Under the pieces are notes generated by a model that worked only from the letters and a program-made list of their open reading frames with translations, did not search any database and was not told where the DNA came from. Shown in pieces: positions 36,455 through 46,531 of a DNA stretch of 64,000 bases. The stretch's first letter is position 1, and the number at the start of each line of letters is the position of its first letter. The position numbers and the translations under genes are program-made. The stretch lies in the NCBI GenBank assembly GCA_965249685.1, contig CBDFMN010000003.1:2294001-2358000 (forward strand), read 5' to 3'. The DNA comes from RH-AL1 sp965249685 (GTDB lineage Bacteria > Pseudomonadota > Alphaproteobacteria > Rhizobiales > Beijerinckiaceae).

Positions 36455-37867
36455 CACTACCTGGGCACTTTAGGCGACACGAGGCGTTGTCTCCTGAAAG
36501 GCTGAGGCGATGGCGATGTTGGTTGATCGTGATCAGGTGCGGGATCTCGACGCGTGGCTGGCGCCGTTCCTGGTCGCGATGGGCCGCAAGACGCGACGCA
36601 CCTGGGCGCCGCTCTACCTGCGCGGCCTGCTCGGGCCCGGCGAGCGCAAAAGCTTGCAGCCCATGGCGGCGCGTCTTGGTTTGTCGGGCACGATCAGCTG
36701 CAGCACTTCATCGCCAGCTCGGCCTGGGACGACGGGCCGCTGTGGAGCGTCTTGGCCCGGGAGGCCGATCGCTTGGTCGGCGGAGCGGACGCCTGCCTGG
36801 TGATCGACGACACGGCGTTGCCGAAGAAGGGCACGCGCCCGGTCGGGGTAGCGCGCCAGTACTGCGGATCACTGGGCAAGCAGGCCAACTGTCAGTCGCT
36901 GGTCTCGCTCACCCTGGCGCGGGGCGAAGTGCCCGTGCCGGTCGCCTTGCGCCTGTTCCTGCCTGAGGAGTGGGTGAACGATGCGACGCGATGTGCGCAG
37001 GTGGGCGTGCCCGAGGCGGTGATTGTAGGGCGGAGCAAAGGCGAGATCGCACTCGCCGAACTGGACCGCCTGCGCGCGAGCGGCCTGGGCTTCGGCGTGG
37101 TGCTGGCCGATGCCGGTTATGGCACCAGCGCCGCCTTCCACCACGGCCTCGACGCCCGCGGGCTGACGTGGGCGGTTGGCACCGCCAGGAACCAGAAGGT
37201 GTATGACCCCGACGTGCGGCTTGTGCCGCCCACTGGCCGGGCGCGCAGGGCCGTCCCGGACAAGGAGCCCCGTGAGGTCGAGGCCGTGCTGGCCGCGCTC
37301 GCCTGGCGCCGCGTGACGTGGCGGCGCGGCACCAAGGGCACCCTGTCGGCCCGCTTCGCTGTCACCCGCGCGCGGGGCGGCGATGGGCCGGTGTGGGGCA
37401 ACAACCGCCACCTGCCGGGCGCGGAGGTCTGGTTGGTGGGCGAGCACCGCTCCTCGGGTGAGCGCAAGTTCTATCTCGCCAACCTGCCGCCCCGCACGTC
37501 CCGACGCGCCCTGGTGGGCACGATCAAGGCGCGTTGGGTATGCGAGCAGGCGCACCAGCAGCTGAAGGAGGACCTTGGCCTCGACCACTTCGAGGGCCGC
37601 TCCTGGACGGGACTGCACCGACACGCGCTGATGACGTGCATCGCCTGCGCCTACCTGCAGCACCTGCGCCTCGCCGAGCAGCCTCGGACGGGGCGGGGAA
37701 AAAAGGACGACCCGCCGCCTTCCAGGACCACCGCCCGCGCCCAGCCTGCCCGCCGTGCGCCAGGCCATCATCGGACGGCTGTTCGCCAGCCTCATCCCGC
37801 CGGTGCGCTGCCCACACTGCCAACAGCGCTTCCGCCTGCCTTCTGACATCAAAGTGCCCAGATAGTG
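36455..37867 (+). mobile_element. IS701-family insertion sequence
   Basis: Ends CACTACCTGGGCACTTTA and, inverted, CACTATCTGGGCACTTTG. It is flanked by a perfect 4-bp target duplication CTAG (36451-36454 and 37868-37871), fitting the YTAR preference of IS701. It encodes one transposase with a frameshift. Confidence 0.85.
36510..37846 (+). pseudogene. IS701-family transposase, frameshifted
   Basis: Starts MAMLVDRDQVRDLDAWLAPF and runs to LGLSG; a missing base near 36690-36695 shifts the frame, after which HDQLQHFIASSAWDD, ACLVIDDTALPKKG (first Asp), VLADAGYGTS (second Asp), ARWVCEQAHQQLKEDLGLDH (Glu) continue. A further loss of consensus occurs near 37720. The single-base deletion makes this copy inactive unless bypassed. 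Confidence 0.8.
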
Positions 37868-37871
37868 CTAG

Positions 37872-38685
37872 GGGCTGTTATGGACCGCTGGCTAGTTGAG
37901 CGGCTTGTTTGAGCATGAGGCAGGTGAAGGCGACAAGGTGTAGATCCGCGAGGGTGCTGGCGTAACGCTCGTAATCCTTGACGAGACGGCGGAAACGGTT
38001 GACCCAGGCGAAGGAGCGTTCCACCACCCAGCGCCGCGGCAGCAGCACAAATCCACGCTTGGCCTCCGGCAGCCTCACGACCGCGAGTTCAATGCCGTGC
38101 TCGCGTGCGGCCTGGGCCGGCTTCTCGCCGGTGTAGCCCTGGTCCGCATAAGCCAGATCGACGTGACCGCCAGTGGCGGCCTGCACGGCCTTGGCGAGCT
38201 GGCCGACTTGGGCGCGGTCATCCGCGTTTGCGGGCGTGACGTGCAGGGCCAGGAAATGGCCCAGCGTGTCCACGGCCAAGTGCAGCTTCGACCCCTTCTT
38301 GCGCTTGGCTCCGTCATAACCTGCGCGCTCGCCGCTTTCGGGCAAGGAGCGCAAGGTCCAGCTATCAAAGATGACGGCGCTCGGCTCGGGAGTACGTCCA
38401 GAAGCCAGACGCAGCACGCCGCGCAGGTCGTCGGCGAGCTGCTCGAAGCACCCTGCAGCCAGCCAGCGCTGAGCCTGCTGGTAGAGCGCGCCGGCGCGCA
38501 ACAGCCAGCGCATCGCATCAAACACGGCACGCAACTCGTGCCGACGCTGCCTGGCGTTCTTGGGTAGCAGGGTCAGATAGGGTGCAACAAACGCCCACTC
38601 CTCTTCCATGCAGTCGGTCGGGTAATCGTAGACGTAAGAACAGGACATCCCATAAGCTAAGGCCCGTTCTCAGTCCGTAACAGCC
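37872..38685 (-). mobile_element. IS5-family (IS1031-like) insertion sequence
   Basis: Ends GGGCTGTTATGGACC and, read inward from the right, GGCTGTTACGGACT. It is flanked by 3-bp TAG duplications (37869-37871, 38686-38688), which overlap the CTAG sites of both neighbouring ISs. Encodes 37878-38648. Confidence 0.75.
37878..38648 (-). CDS. IS5-family transposase with in-frame internal deletion
   Basis: 256 aa. AVIFDSWTLRSLPESG (first Asp), LAYADQGYTGEKP (second Asp) and RRWVVERSFAWVNRFRRL (Glu) are intact. Between MRWLLRAGA and LYQQAQRWL the usual W-R-x-LP-DFPPW segment of about 16 residues is missing in frame. The frame is open, but the deletion may impair folding. Confidence 0.75.
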   Translation of the reverse strand: MSCSYVYDYPTDCMEEEWAFVAPYLTLLPKNARQRRHELRAVFDAMRWLLRAGALYQQAQRWLAAGCFEQLADDLRGVLRLASGRTPEPSAVIFDSWTLRSLPESGERAGYDGAKRKKGSKLHLAVDTLGHFLALHVTPANADDRAQVGQLAKAVQAATGGHVDLAYADQGYTGEKPAQAAREHGIELAVVRLPEAKRGFVLLPRRWVVERSFAWVNRFRRLVKDYERYASTLADLHLVAFTCLMLKQAAQLASGP

Positions 38686-38688
38686 TAG

Positions 38689-39969
38689 CAGGCTGCTGAA
38701 GAAACCGCTGGTTTTGCCGAATCGCTTGGATCGGACGTGGGCTGAGTGTCGGGGCAAGTGATGTCGAGACCGCATCGGCCATCGGTCAGGTTTCCCTCCG
38801 TCACGCCGCTTGCTCGCGCATCAGCTTTGGCAATCTTACGAGGTTGTAGGCGGCTGCGACGAAGGTGAACGACCATCCGACGCGCTCGGTGCCGCGCCGC
38901 ATCGGCCGCCGCATGCCGCCGATCGTCTTCATCCAGCCGAACGCCTCCTCGATGCGCTTGCGGATGCGCTGGCTCGCGCCGTAGCCGGGGTGGCGCGTGG
39001 TGCGGCGATCGATGGCCGATCCGCGCAGACGTCGCGCCATGTGCGGCCTCACGTTCATCGAGCGCAGCTCGTTCACGAAGTCGGACGTGTCGTATCCTTT
39101 GTCGGCGCCGAGCGTCACCGCCACCGGCCGATCCGCGCGCTGCTCGATCATCGCCTGGGCCGCGAGCCGCTCGGCGTGGCCGTTCGCCTGTGTCAGGCAG
39201 GCGTCGACGACGAGCCCGCAGCGATTCTCCATCAGCGCGTAGCCAAGAAAGGCGAGCTTGGCCTCCATGCCCGCGCCCTTGCGATACAGCTTGGCCTCGG
39301 GATCGATGGTGGAGGCATGCGTCGCGTTGGTGCGCGTCTCGCCATGGAAGTCGGCCTCGGCGTTACGTCCGCCCGACGGCGGTGGCTGGTCGCCAGGCCC
39401 GCTACCGGGCTCGATCGGCTTGACGCTCTTCATTGATGCCCACGCCTGGATCATCGTGCCGTCGACGCTGAAGTGATCGCACGACAGCAGCCGCTTCATC
39501 CGTGGCCGCGCCATCAGGGTCGCCAGAAAACGAGCGGCGACATCCCCTTCAAGCATTCGGTTGCGGTTCTTCGAGAAGGTAGAGGCATCCCAAACAGGGT
39601 CGTCAGCGACGAGGCCGACGAACCAGCGAAACAGCAGGTCGAACTCCATACGCTCCATCAGCTGACGCTCGGAGCGCACCGAGTAGAACGCCTGCAGCAG
39701 CATGGCGCGCAGCAGCATCTGCGGCGCGATCGAGGGGCGCCCAATCCCGAGTACAACGCCGCCAGCTCGCGCTCCATCGCTGCCAGCGTCTCGTCCGTCA
39801 GTACCCGGATCCTTCGCAACGGGTGATCGGGCCGCAGTCGCCCCTCGATGCCCACGTAGCTGAACAACGACCCCGTTCGCTCGTCCGATCCGCGCAAATC
39901 GACCTCCTCAGCGAGAAAACTGAGTCACGATAGATCTTCGATGACGAGTAGTCCTTTTTCAGCAGCCTG
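38689..39969 (-). mobile_element. IS5-group insertion sequence
   Basis: Ends CAGGCTGCTGAAGAAA and, inverted, CAGGCTGCTGAAAAAG. Flanks CTAG (38685-38688) and TTAG (39970-39973) both fit the YTAR target of IS5 but differ at one base, so one flank may have mutated or been replaced by the neighbouring insertion. Confidence 0.75.
38801..39897 (-). pseudogene. IS5-group transposase, frameshifted
   Basis: The N-terminal frame (39897 leftward) reads GSLFSYVGIEGRLRPDHPLR up to ALYSGLG, then shifts near 39740; the other frame continues MLLRAMLLQAFYSVRSERQL, CDHFSVDGTMIQAWAS (first Asp), VTLGADKGYDTSDF (second Asp) and RIRKRIEEAFGWMKT (Glu), ending MREQAA. One indel separates the parts. Confidence 0.8.
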
Positions 39970-39973
39970 TTAG

Positions 39974-40523
39974 GTATGAACAGATTTTGATTGTATCATA
40001 CTCGCGTGCGATCCTGGAGATCACATCGATTGATCACCAGAATGTGCTGCCTCTTCGTGGGCTAATGAAGGTCGAAAAAGAGAGTAAAGTTTGCCTACAC
40101 TGCCGATGAGCGAGCGAGCCGAAGAATGACCTCGTCTGTTGCTCCTGGCGTTTTTCGCAGTATTCACCAAGGAAAGTTCGGCTGAAGCGCAAAACGCTCC
40201 AGACAGGAGTTCCTCAGATTGGCTACCAACTTCCTACCTGAGCTTTCAACCCCTTCCGCTCTCCTCTTCACGTGACTTCCCAGCCATCGCAACGTGTTGA
40301 GCGTCCTTTCGCGAGATGGATCCTGCATCAAGGGGACCTACCCACAAGCGCTCTCAGGTAGGCCTACGGCCGAGATTATAAAGTGAACCGCTGTCAAACA
40401 CATTACACAAAGCGGTTGCACCCTCAAGCACAAGAATCGCATAGATAGCGGACAAAGCCCCGCAATCGGAGGAGGCGTTCGTTGAGCCAGAGGATGAAGC
40501 CTTCCGAAACACGGAAGAGGGAT
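39974..40523. other. Intergenic region upstream of the LysR gene
   Basis: No coding feature recognised across about 550 bases. It is AT-richer than average, especially 39974-40090 and 40370-40450, and likely holds the LysR promoter (AT-rich AAAGTGAACC region near 40380). No conserved motif resolved. Confidence 0.35.
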
Positions 40524-41453
40524 ATGTTCATTGATCGTATCCCATCGCTGCGAGCGCTTCAGGCGTTTGTAGCCACGGCAAAGCACTTGAGTTTCACACG
40601 CGGAGCTCAAACGCTTAATTTAACCCAATCTGCTGTGAGCCTTCAAGTAAAGGGTTTGGAAGAGTTCTTAGGCGTGAGACTTTTTCACCGAAAAAATGAG
40701 GGGTTAGCTTTAAGCGCTGCAGGAAGCATTTATTTAGCATTGATCGAGCCTACCCTGCAGCAACTAGCGACCGCCACTATGCAATTGCACGACCTTAGTC
40801 ATAGTCCCGAGGCTAGCCTGAAGCTCAGTGTGTTCGAATCATTTGCAACAAGATGGTTGATACCTCGGCTAAACGACTTTCTTATTCGTAACTCTTCGGT
40901 AAATCTTGAAATAGAAGCGGAGAATACTGTCGTCGATCTTGAGGCAGGCGAGGCCGACATAGCGATACGTTACGGCAGCGGCTGCTGGACCGATGTTAAT
41001 ACAAGCATGCTTTTTACAGACGTCTTATATCCAATCTGTAAGCCAGAACTAGCGAAGGATTTGAATATAAAGAGCGCAACCGACTTGCTCAATGCTCCCC
41101 TATTGGCAGACGAAACTTGCCATCATCGTGCTGACGGCTGGAAGCTGTGGTTTAACGCGGCAAATCTGATGGAAGCCAAGCCACAATACCGATGTATATT
41201 CAACAATTCCGGATTACTCATTCAGGCGGTGCTGGAGGGACAAGGGGTCGGCCTAGGCCGCCACTCCTTAATCTTCGACGAAATCAGTCGAGGAAAGCTT
41301 ACGAAGCTAACAAACATTTCGCTCGAAAACACATTTGCTTACTACCTCTGCTCCCCCAAATTCCGACAAGGTCATCCGAAAACTAAGATATTTGCCGATT
41401 GGGTATTCGAAAAATCGCGCGAAACCCCTCCCGTTGCGGAACGCCTTGGCTAA
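40524..41453 (+). CDS. LysR-family transcriptional regulator (GcvA-like)
   Basis: 309 aa from ATG 40524, chosen because GAAGAGG precedes it; a TTG 42 bases upstream is in frame. Winged HTH: LRALQAFVATAKHLSFTRGA, LNLTQSAVSLQVKGLEEFLG. The effector domain follows (SVFESFATRWLIPRLNDF, VDLEAGEADIAIRYGSG, CHHRADGWKLWF), typical of the GcvA/AmpR subgroup. It is AT-rich like the 24-33 kb operon and could be its regulator, separated from it by IS insertions; that link is inference. Confidence 0.85.
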   Translation: MFIDRIPSLRALQAFVATAKHLSFTRGAQTLNLTQSAVSLQVKGLEEFLGVRLFHRKNEGLALSAAGSIYLALIEPTLQQLATATMQLHDLSHSPEASLKLSVFESFATRWLIPRLNDFLIRNSSVNLEIEAENTVVDLEAGEADIAIRYGSGCWTDVNTSMLFTDVLYPICKPELAKDLNIKSATDLLNAPLLADETCHHRADGWKLWFNAANLMEAKPQYRCIFNNSGLLIQAVLEGQGVGLGRHSLIFDEISRGKLTKLTNISLENTFAYYLCSPKFRQGHPKTKIFADWVFEKSRETPPVAERLG

Positions 41454-41618
41454 CAGTGTGACCTACGCTTAGAATCTATTAAAAGGCTTGCGGCTGTGAC
41501 GCTCAGCTCTTTCCCTGGACGGCGCTGGGAGGTGTCGTCCTCAGAGCCCGTCTCGAAAGATTGCGCGGTCGGGATGGTGCTGGTTCCAGGAAGGTGCTGA
41601 AGCTTACCTGGATGCACC

Positions 41619-41918
41619 ATGTGGACCCCAACCACGCGGCGGCAGCATAATCGCTACGGCCTGCGCTACGAAACCGATTTGACCGACGCTGAATGGGCGG
41701 TGATCGAGCCCCATCTTCCGCCGCCGTGCTCTTGCGGCCGACCGAGGGAGTGGTCGTTTCGCGACGTGCTCGACGCGATCTTCTACGTCCTGCGCGGCGG
41801 CATCGCGTGGCGCCTCCTGCCCAACGACCTGCCGCCCAAGAGCACCGCCTTTCGCTGATTCGCCATGTGGCGCGACAGCGGCCTGTTCGAGGCCATTAAC
41901 CACACCCTCGTCATGGCT
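41619..41918 (+). pseudogene. IS5-family transposase N-terminal fragment
   Basis: YETDLTDAEWAVIEPHLPPP, FRDVLDAIFYVLRGGIAWRL, an in-frame TGA at 41856-41858 replacing the expected Trp, then FAMWRDSGLFEAINHTLVMA. The rest is absent: the frame fuses directly to an ABC-ATPase fragment. Confidence 0.75.
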
Positions 41919-42117
41919 GGCCGAGCGCTGATGAGTGGCAGGCAAATCGTTCTTTTCGACGAGCCGTTTCAAGGCTTGGCTCCCGCGCTTATGGCGCGTT
42001 ACGTCGATGCTCTGCGTGCACTCAGGTAAACATGCCCGGATCTTGGGATCATTGTGACCGAGTCAAATCCATCGTTGCTTGCGGATCTGCCGGATAGCAC
42101 ACTAGAGCTGCTGCCGC
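41919..42117 (+). pseudogene. ABC transporter ATP-binding subunit, C-terminal fragment
   Basis: RALMSGRQIVLFDEPFQGLA contains the Walker B and D-loop of a LivF-type ABC ATPase, followed by MARYVDALRALR, an in-frame TAA, and DLGIIVTESNPSLLADL. It is a leftover of a chromosomal transporter gene sandwiched between two ISs. Confidence 0.7.
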
Positions 42118-43072
42118 TCAGGTTGGATCATAGGCGTCGTAGCCTGCCGCTGCGAGATAGTTCCGGCATTCGGTGGGCGTGAAGCGGGTGAAGGCCGTGC
42201 GTATGGCTGCCCATAGGTTGGGAACTGTTCGCGCTGCGGCCGTGCGCAGGAGAGCCTTGATCTTGGCGAAGGCCATCTCGATCGGGTTGAAATCAGGGCT
42301 ATAGGCTGGAAGGTAGAGTAGGCGCGCGCCTGCGGCTTCGATCAGCTCCCGCACGCCAGTTACCTTGTGCGCGGCGAGGTTGTCCATCACGACCGTGTCA
42401 TCGGGCTTGAGCGTCGGCACAAGCGTGTCGGCCACATAGGCGCGGAAGCGTTCGCCCGTCGTGGCGCCGTTCATGAGCGCGATCGCGCACGGGCCGCTGG
42501 CCCGCAAGGCCGCGGTGACGGTCGTCGTCTTATAATGTCCATGCGGCACCGCAATGCGGCAGCGTTCCCCGCGTGGAGCTCGGCCATAGCGCCGCTCCAT
42601 GTTGGTCGCGGCCGCGGTCTCGTCGATGAAGACCATCCGCTCGGGATCAAGGTCGAGTTGCCCCTCGAACCAGGTCTCCCGCGCTTCCATCACATCCGGT
42701 CGGCTCTGCTCGCTGGCGTGGATCGCCCCTTTTTACGCGTGATGCCGTGACGCCGGAAGAAACGCGACAGTCCGCTCAGGCTGACATCGGCCCCGTGCTC
42801 TTGGAGGACCGCGCGCACCTCGCGCAGAAAGATCTGCGGCTGCGCCCTATAGCTCCGCATGATCAGGACGGCATGAGCCTCCACCCGATGCGAGTGTCGG
42901 TCACCGCCCACCGGTTGGCGGCGATCTCGCCTTCCTCTCGGAAGCGGGCGTACCAGCGAATGGCGCTCGCCGCTCCGATGCCAAAACGCTCCGCCGTTTG
43001 GCGGCACGACGCTCCCGCCTCAATGGCGGCTATGACCCGCTCGCGCAAATCCAGTGACAGGACTGCCGCCAT
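42118..43072 (-). pseudogene. IS630-family transposase, frameshifted (copy A)
   Basis: MAAVLSLDLRERVIAAIEAG opens the HTH part; a shift near 42905 moves to EAHAVLIMRSYRAQPQIFLR and LSRFFRRHGITRKKG; at the A5G4 tract near 42730 the usual -1 shift leads to MVFIDETAAATNM (first Asp), DNLAAHKV (second Asp) and YSPDFNPIEMAFAKIK (Glu). The first shift is a genuine mutation, the second is normal for the family. Confidence 0.8.
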
Positions 43073-43256
43073 GGTGCTCCTCCGTGTCCGCCCTACGGAA
43101 TCACAGCAAAAGCTCCGGCGCTACCCCAGCCGACTCGGAGCGAGAGACAACGGCTCTAACGCTTGAGCGCGGCCACATTATTGATTTCGTAAGCATAAGA
43201 TTTTGAGCTGACTACGCGCAAGGTGCCAGGCAGGATGTAATACCAATCCTCTCTGA

Positions 43257-44314
43257 TCATGACCTGTACGCCCAGTCGCGGAGCCCGATGGACATGATGC
43301 GCCAGGGTTGGTCGATGAGGCTGTTCCAGGCATGACAGCAATAGTCAACGATGTCCTTGTAGGAAGTGAAGACACGGTTCGACAGCCAGTTGTCGCGCAT
43401 GAACTGCCACAGGTTCTCGACCGGGTTCAGTTCCGGGCATTTCGGCGGGAGCGGGACCAGCGTGATGTTTGCTGGCACGACGAGCCGGCTCGACATGTGC
43501 CAGCCGGCTTGGTCGAGCACCAGCACGGCATGAGCGCGCGGGGCTATCTCCGTGGCGATTTCGGCGAGATGAAGGTTCATCGCCCCGATATCGCATCGCG
43601 GCAGGACGAGCGCCGCGCCCTTGCCTTCGCGGGGGCAGATCGCGCCGAAGATGTAGGTCGAGGCGGTGCGCTGATCGTGCGGCGCGGATGGTCGCGTGCC
43701 GCGCCTTGCCCAACGCCGGGTGATCTTGTTCTTTTGGCCGATACGCGCCTCATCGGCGAACCAGATTTCTATGTCGGACGGATCGACGCCTTTCTCGCGT
43801 GCGACTTCGTCCAGACGTGCTGGGAAGCATTTTTAAAATCCTCGATCGCGCCGTCCACCTGCTTGTGATGGCGCGGGCGAGCGGAGAGCTTGCGATAATT
43901 CATGGCGCGCAGTTCCCGGCTCAAGGTCGGCTCGGCGATGGAGACCTTGAACTCGTCGAAGATGCATTGGCAGAGATCCACGACGCGCCAGCGCACCACA
44001 CCATGCACAGCCGGCATCGGCCCACTCTCCAGGATCGCGGCGAGCGCCGCCCGATGCGTGTCGTTGAGCCGGGAGGGTTGGCCTGGCGGCTGGCGGTCGA
44101 CGAGGCCTTCCGGGCCCAACGCATTGAACTTGACGATCCAGTCACGCACGATCTGCAGCGTCACGCCGCCAGGCGCGGCAGCTTGGGTGCGCGTTGCGCC
44201 CTCGTAGATCGCCGCCAACGCCAGAAGCCGCCGCGTCTGCGGCCCGTCCTTCGACCGCTTGGTCGCGGCCCTCACCCGGTACGCGTCAGAATCGGCCCGA
44301 AGCGGAATAGGCAT
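43257..44314 (-). pseudogene. IS630-family transposase, frameshifted (copy B)
   Basis: Different subgroup from the previous copy. MPIPLRADSDAYRVRAATKR, LALAAIYEGATRTQAAAPGG and IVKFNALGPEGLVDRQ form the N-terminal part. After shifts near 43800 and 43710 come IEIWFADEARIGQKNKI, LVLDQAGWHMS (second Asp) and PPKCPELNPVENLWQFMRDN (Glu), ending WAYRS. At least two indels. Confidence 0.8.
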
Positions 44315-44419
44315 GGCGAACCTCCTCGCGTCGCCGTCTTGAGTCAGACCGCAGCCAATTTGAAAACACCACCGCGAGTCACGCCTTCAGAGGCTTGGTA
44401 TAATGCCTGTCCAATCCAC

Positions 44420-45847
44420 CTAGCGCCGTCTCACGTTGCGTCGCTCGATCGGACGGTCGCGAGGTGCGCGGGCCGTGAGCCAATATAGGGCCTGCGAGGT
44501 GCTGTCGACTTGGTCATCGTGGCGCCCGTTGGGAAATGCTAGCAGCTCGTCCATGTAGGTCGCCAGCCAGGCTGCGTCGCGCGGGAGGTGTACCTGACCG
44601 GCCTCGAAACGCGCGCTCTGCGCCAGCAAGCGCGCTTCCTTGTCGTGGCCTGGCCGCGACAGGATGGGCCGGAACGCTTCCGTTCGACGCAGGTCGTGGA
44701 GCAGTGCTCGGCCAAGCTCGGTATCTTCGATTACCGTCGCGTCGGCTGCCCAATGGTCGCTCAGTGCCATAATGCGGCGGCGAAGGTCCGGCGCTTCTAG
44801 GCGTCCGCGGAACACGTCGAGGAGGTAGTAGTCGACGCCGGTCGAGCCCCACACGGTGCCAACCGAGTAATCGTTGTGCTCGCCCAGCGTGCTCGCCGTG
44901 TCCCAGGAGACGATTGTCCGTTCGAAGTGCTCCGGCATTTCCTCGTCGGTGTAAAACTTCAGCCAGCTGCGCTGGACGACGTTGCCGCCAGCCGGTACGG
45001 GCTCTTGCTGGTATTGGGCCTGGAAGGTGAGGCTACCTTGGGAGCGGCGGAGCTGCTCAAGCACGTCGCGGGGCTCACGTTCAGGCTGAAGGAGGTCGCC
45101 GGCGCGGCGGTGGTGCACGTCGTCCGGCAGGTCACTGAGCTGATGCAAACTGTCGGTGGTGGCAATGGCCGGCAGGGAGATCACCTCCCACTCGTCGCGC
45201 TCCAGCACGTGGCCAACGAGGTCATCCTGGTGCAGCCGTTGCATAATGATGACCACTACGCCGTTGATCTTATCGTTGAGCCTGGTAACCAGCGTGTTGT
45301 CGTAGAACTCGGCAACCCGCCGCCGCTCGGCCTGGGAGAGGGCATCGAGCGCCTTTATGGGGTCATCCACCACGATCACGTCGGCGCCGCGACCAAGAAT
45401 GCCGCCGCCGACGCCTGCCGCGAGGATGCTTCCCCGCGCCGTAGTGGCGAGTTCGAGGTCGCGCGGCTTGGGGCTGGCTAGCTGCATTTCGGGAAAGACG
45501 TTCTGGTACCAAGGCTGTTGGGCGACGGTGCGGCGGTCGATCGAGAACTTACGCGCGAGGTCCTCCGTATGCGACACGCAGATGACGCGCCGGGTTGGGT
45601 TCTGCCCAAGTAGGTACAACGGCCAGGCCACACTGGTAATGACCGACTTACCCGAGCGCGGGGGCACGTTGATGATGAGCCGGCGCACCTCGCCGCGCAT
45701 GACGCGCGTGAGGATCCAACAGATGTGCTCGTAGTGCCAGTTGCCTTTGAAGACAGTTCCCGGCTCGAGAGCCGCGAACGCGAGTTCGACGAAGGTCAGC
45801 AGGTCGCGGTTAGCGGCGAGCCACAACGCGTTCAGGGGGAAGCTCAT
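44420..45847 (-). CDS. Phage terminase large subunit
   Basis: 475 aa. ATPase motifs: RLIINVPPRSGKSVITSVAW (Walker A), VIVVDDPIKALD (Walker B), and the C-terminal RNase H-like nuclease with VSWDTASTLGEHNDYS, VIEDTELG and FPNGRHDDQVDSTSQALYWL. TerL pumps DNA into phage heads and cuts concatemers. It overlaps the DUF5681 gene by 4 bases (45844-45847). No portal or capsid genes follow, so it is a piece of a decayed prophage or satellite. The frame is intact. Confidence 0.9.
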   Translation of the reverse strand: MSFPLNALWLAANRDLLTFVELAFAALEPGTVFKGNWHYEHICWILTRVMRGEVRRLIINVPPRSGKSVITSVAWPLYLLGQNPTRRVICVSHTEDLARKFSIDRRTVAQQPWYQNVFPEMQLASPKPRDLELATTARGSILAAGVGGGILGRGADVIVVDDPIKALDALSQAERRRVAEFYDNTLVTRLNDKINGVVVIIMQRLHQDDLVGHVLERDEWEVISLPAIATTDSLHQLSDLPDDVHHRRAGDLLQPEREPRDVLEQLRRSQGSLTFQAQYQQEPVPAGGNVVQRSWLKFYTDEEMPEHFERTIVSWDTASTLGEHNDYSVGTVWGSTGVDYYLLDVFRGRLEAPDLRRRIMALSDHWAADATVIEDTELGRALLHDLRRTEAFRPILSRPGHDKEARLLAQSARFEAGQVHLPRDAAWLATYMDELLAFPNGRHDDQVDSTSQALYWLTARAPRDRPIERRNVRRR

Positions 45848-46371
45848 GGCGAGTCCTCCCCATCTTCATCATCTCTTTTTGGAGTGTCGTCCTCCAGCTT
45901 TTTGCGCCGGATGGCGCGTTCGACATGGCGTTCCAGAGCATCGGCCCCTCCCGGGACCGCTTCGCCGTCGACGCCGTCTGCGGCAAGAGCTTGAGGCTCA
46001 ACAAGCCTTAACATGGCTTCCAAAAGGATCTTTTTATCTCGCGCGCCGCCCGTGAGGGCGTCATTGATCAACGTCTTGAAGTAAGCTCGTAGCTTGCACA
46101 CCTTCTTTTTGCCGTCTGACCCTTTTACTGGAACAAGTACGGCAAGCTCTTCCGCGAGCATGTCTCCAAGCGTTTTGCGGTTTAGACTGCCATTGGTGCG
46201 GCCGTCCGCGTTGCCGGATTGACCCGGCTGCCATCTGCTGTGCAGGGGAGGCTTGCCATAGCCAACCTGATAGGAATTATCCTCAGCGGTGGTAGGCTCA
46301 GCATCGGGAGTAGTAGGCTTAGCATCGAGTGTGGCAGGCTTAGCGTCGAGATCGCTGATCTTCTTGCTCAT
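45844..46371 (-). CDS. DUF5681 protein, likely small-terminase-like partner
   Basis: 175 aa from ATG 46369-46371. The N-terminus has a short degenerate repeat (LDAKPATLDAKPTTPDAEPT) that is probably disordered. The DUF5681 motif YQVGYGKPPLHSRWQPGQSG follows, then NADGRTNGSLNRKTL and a helical C-terminus with an acidic end. DUF5681 proteins usually stand just upstream of terminase genes and are thought to act as DNA-recognition subunits. Translation is coupled to TerL. Confidence 0.8.
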   Translation of the reverse strand: MSKKISDLDAKPATLDAKPTTPDAEPTTAEDNSYQVGYGKPPLHSRWQPGQSGNADGRTNGSLNRKTLGDMLAEELAVLVPVKGSDGKKKVCKLRAYFKTLINDALTGGARDKKILLEAMLRLVEPQALAADGVDGEAVPGGADALERHVERAIRRKKLEDDTPKRDDEDGEDSP

Positions 46372-46531
46372 CGTAATCAAGCCTAATTAAGGCTGATGCA
46401 CGCCGGCCACGCAGATGCTTCCGCAGAAAGCGGAAGATCAGCGTGGCCGGAATGCCTGTGAGCAGAGTTCCCGGGGCCCGCATCAAGCGGTTGATGTTCT
46501 TGCGTAACCTATACACACGGCAGGAGCAAAT

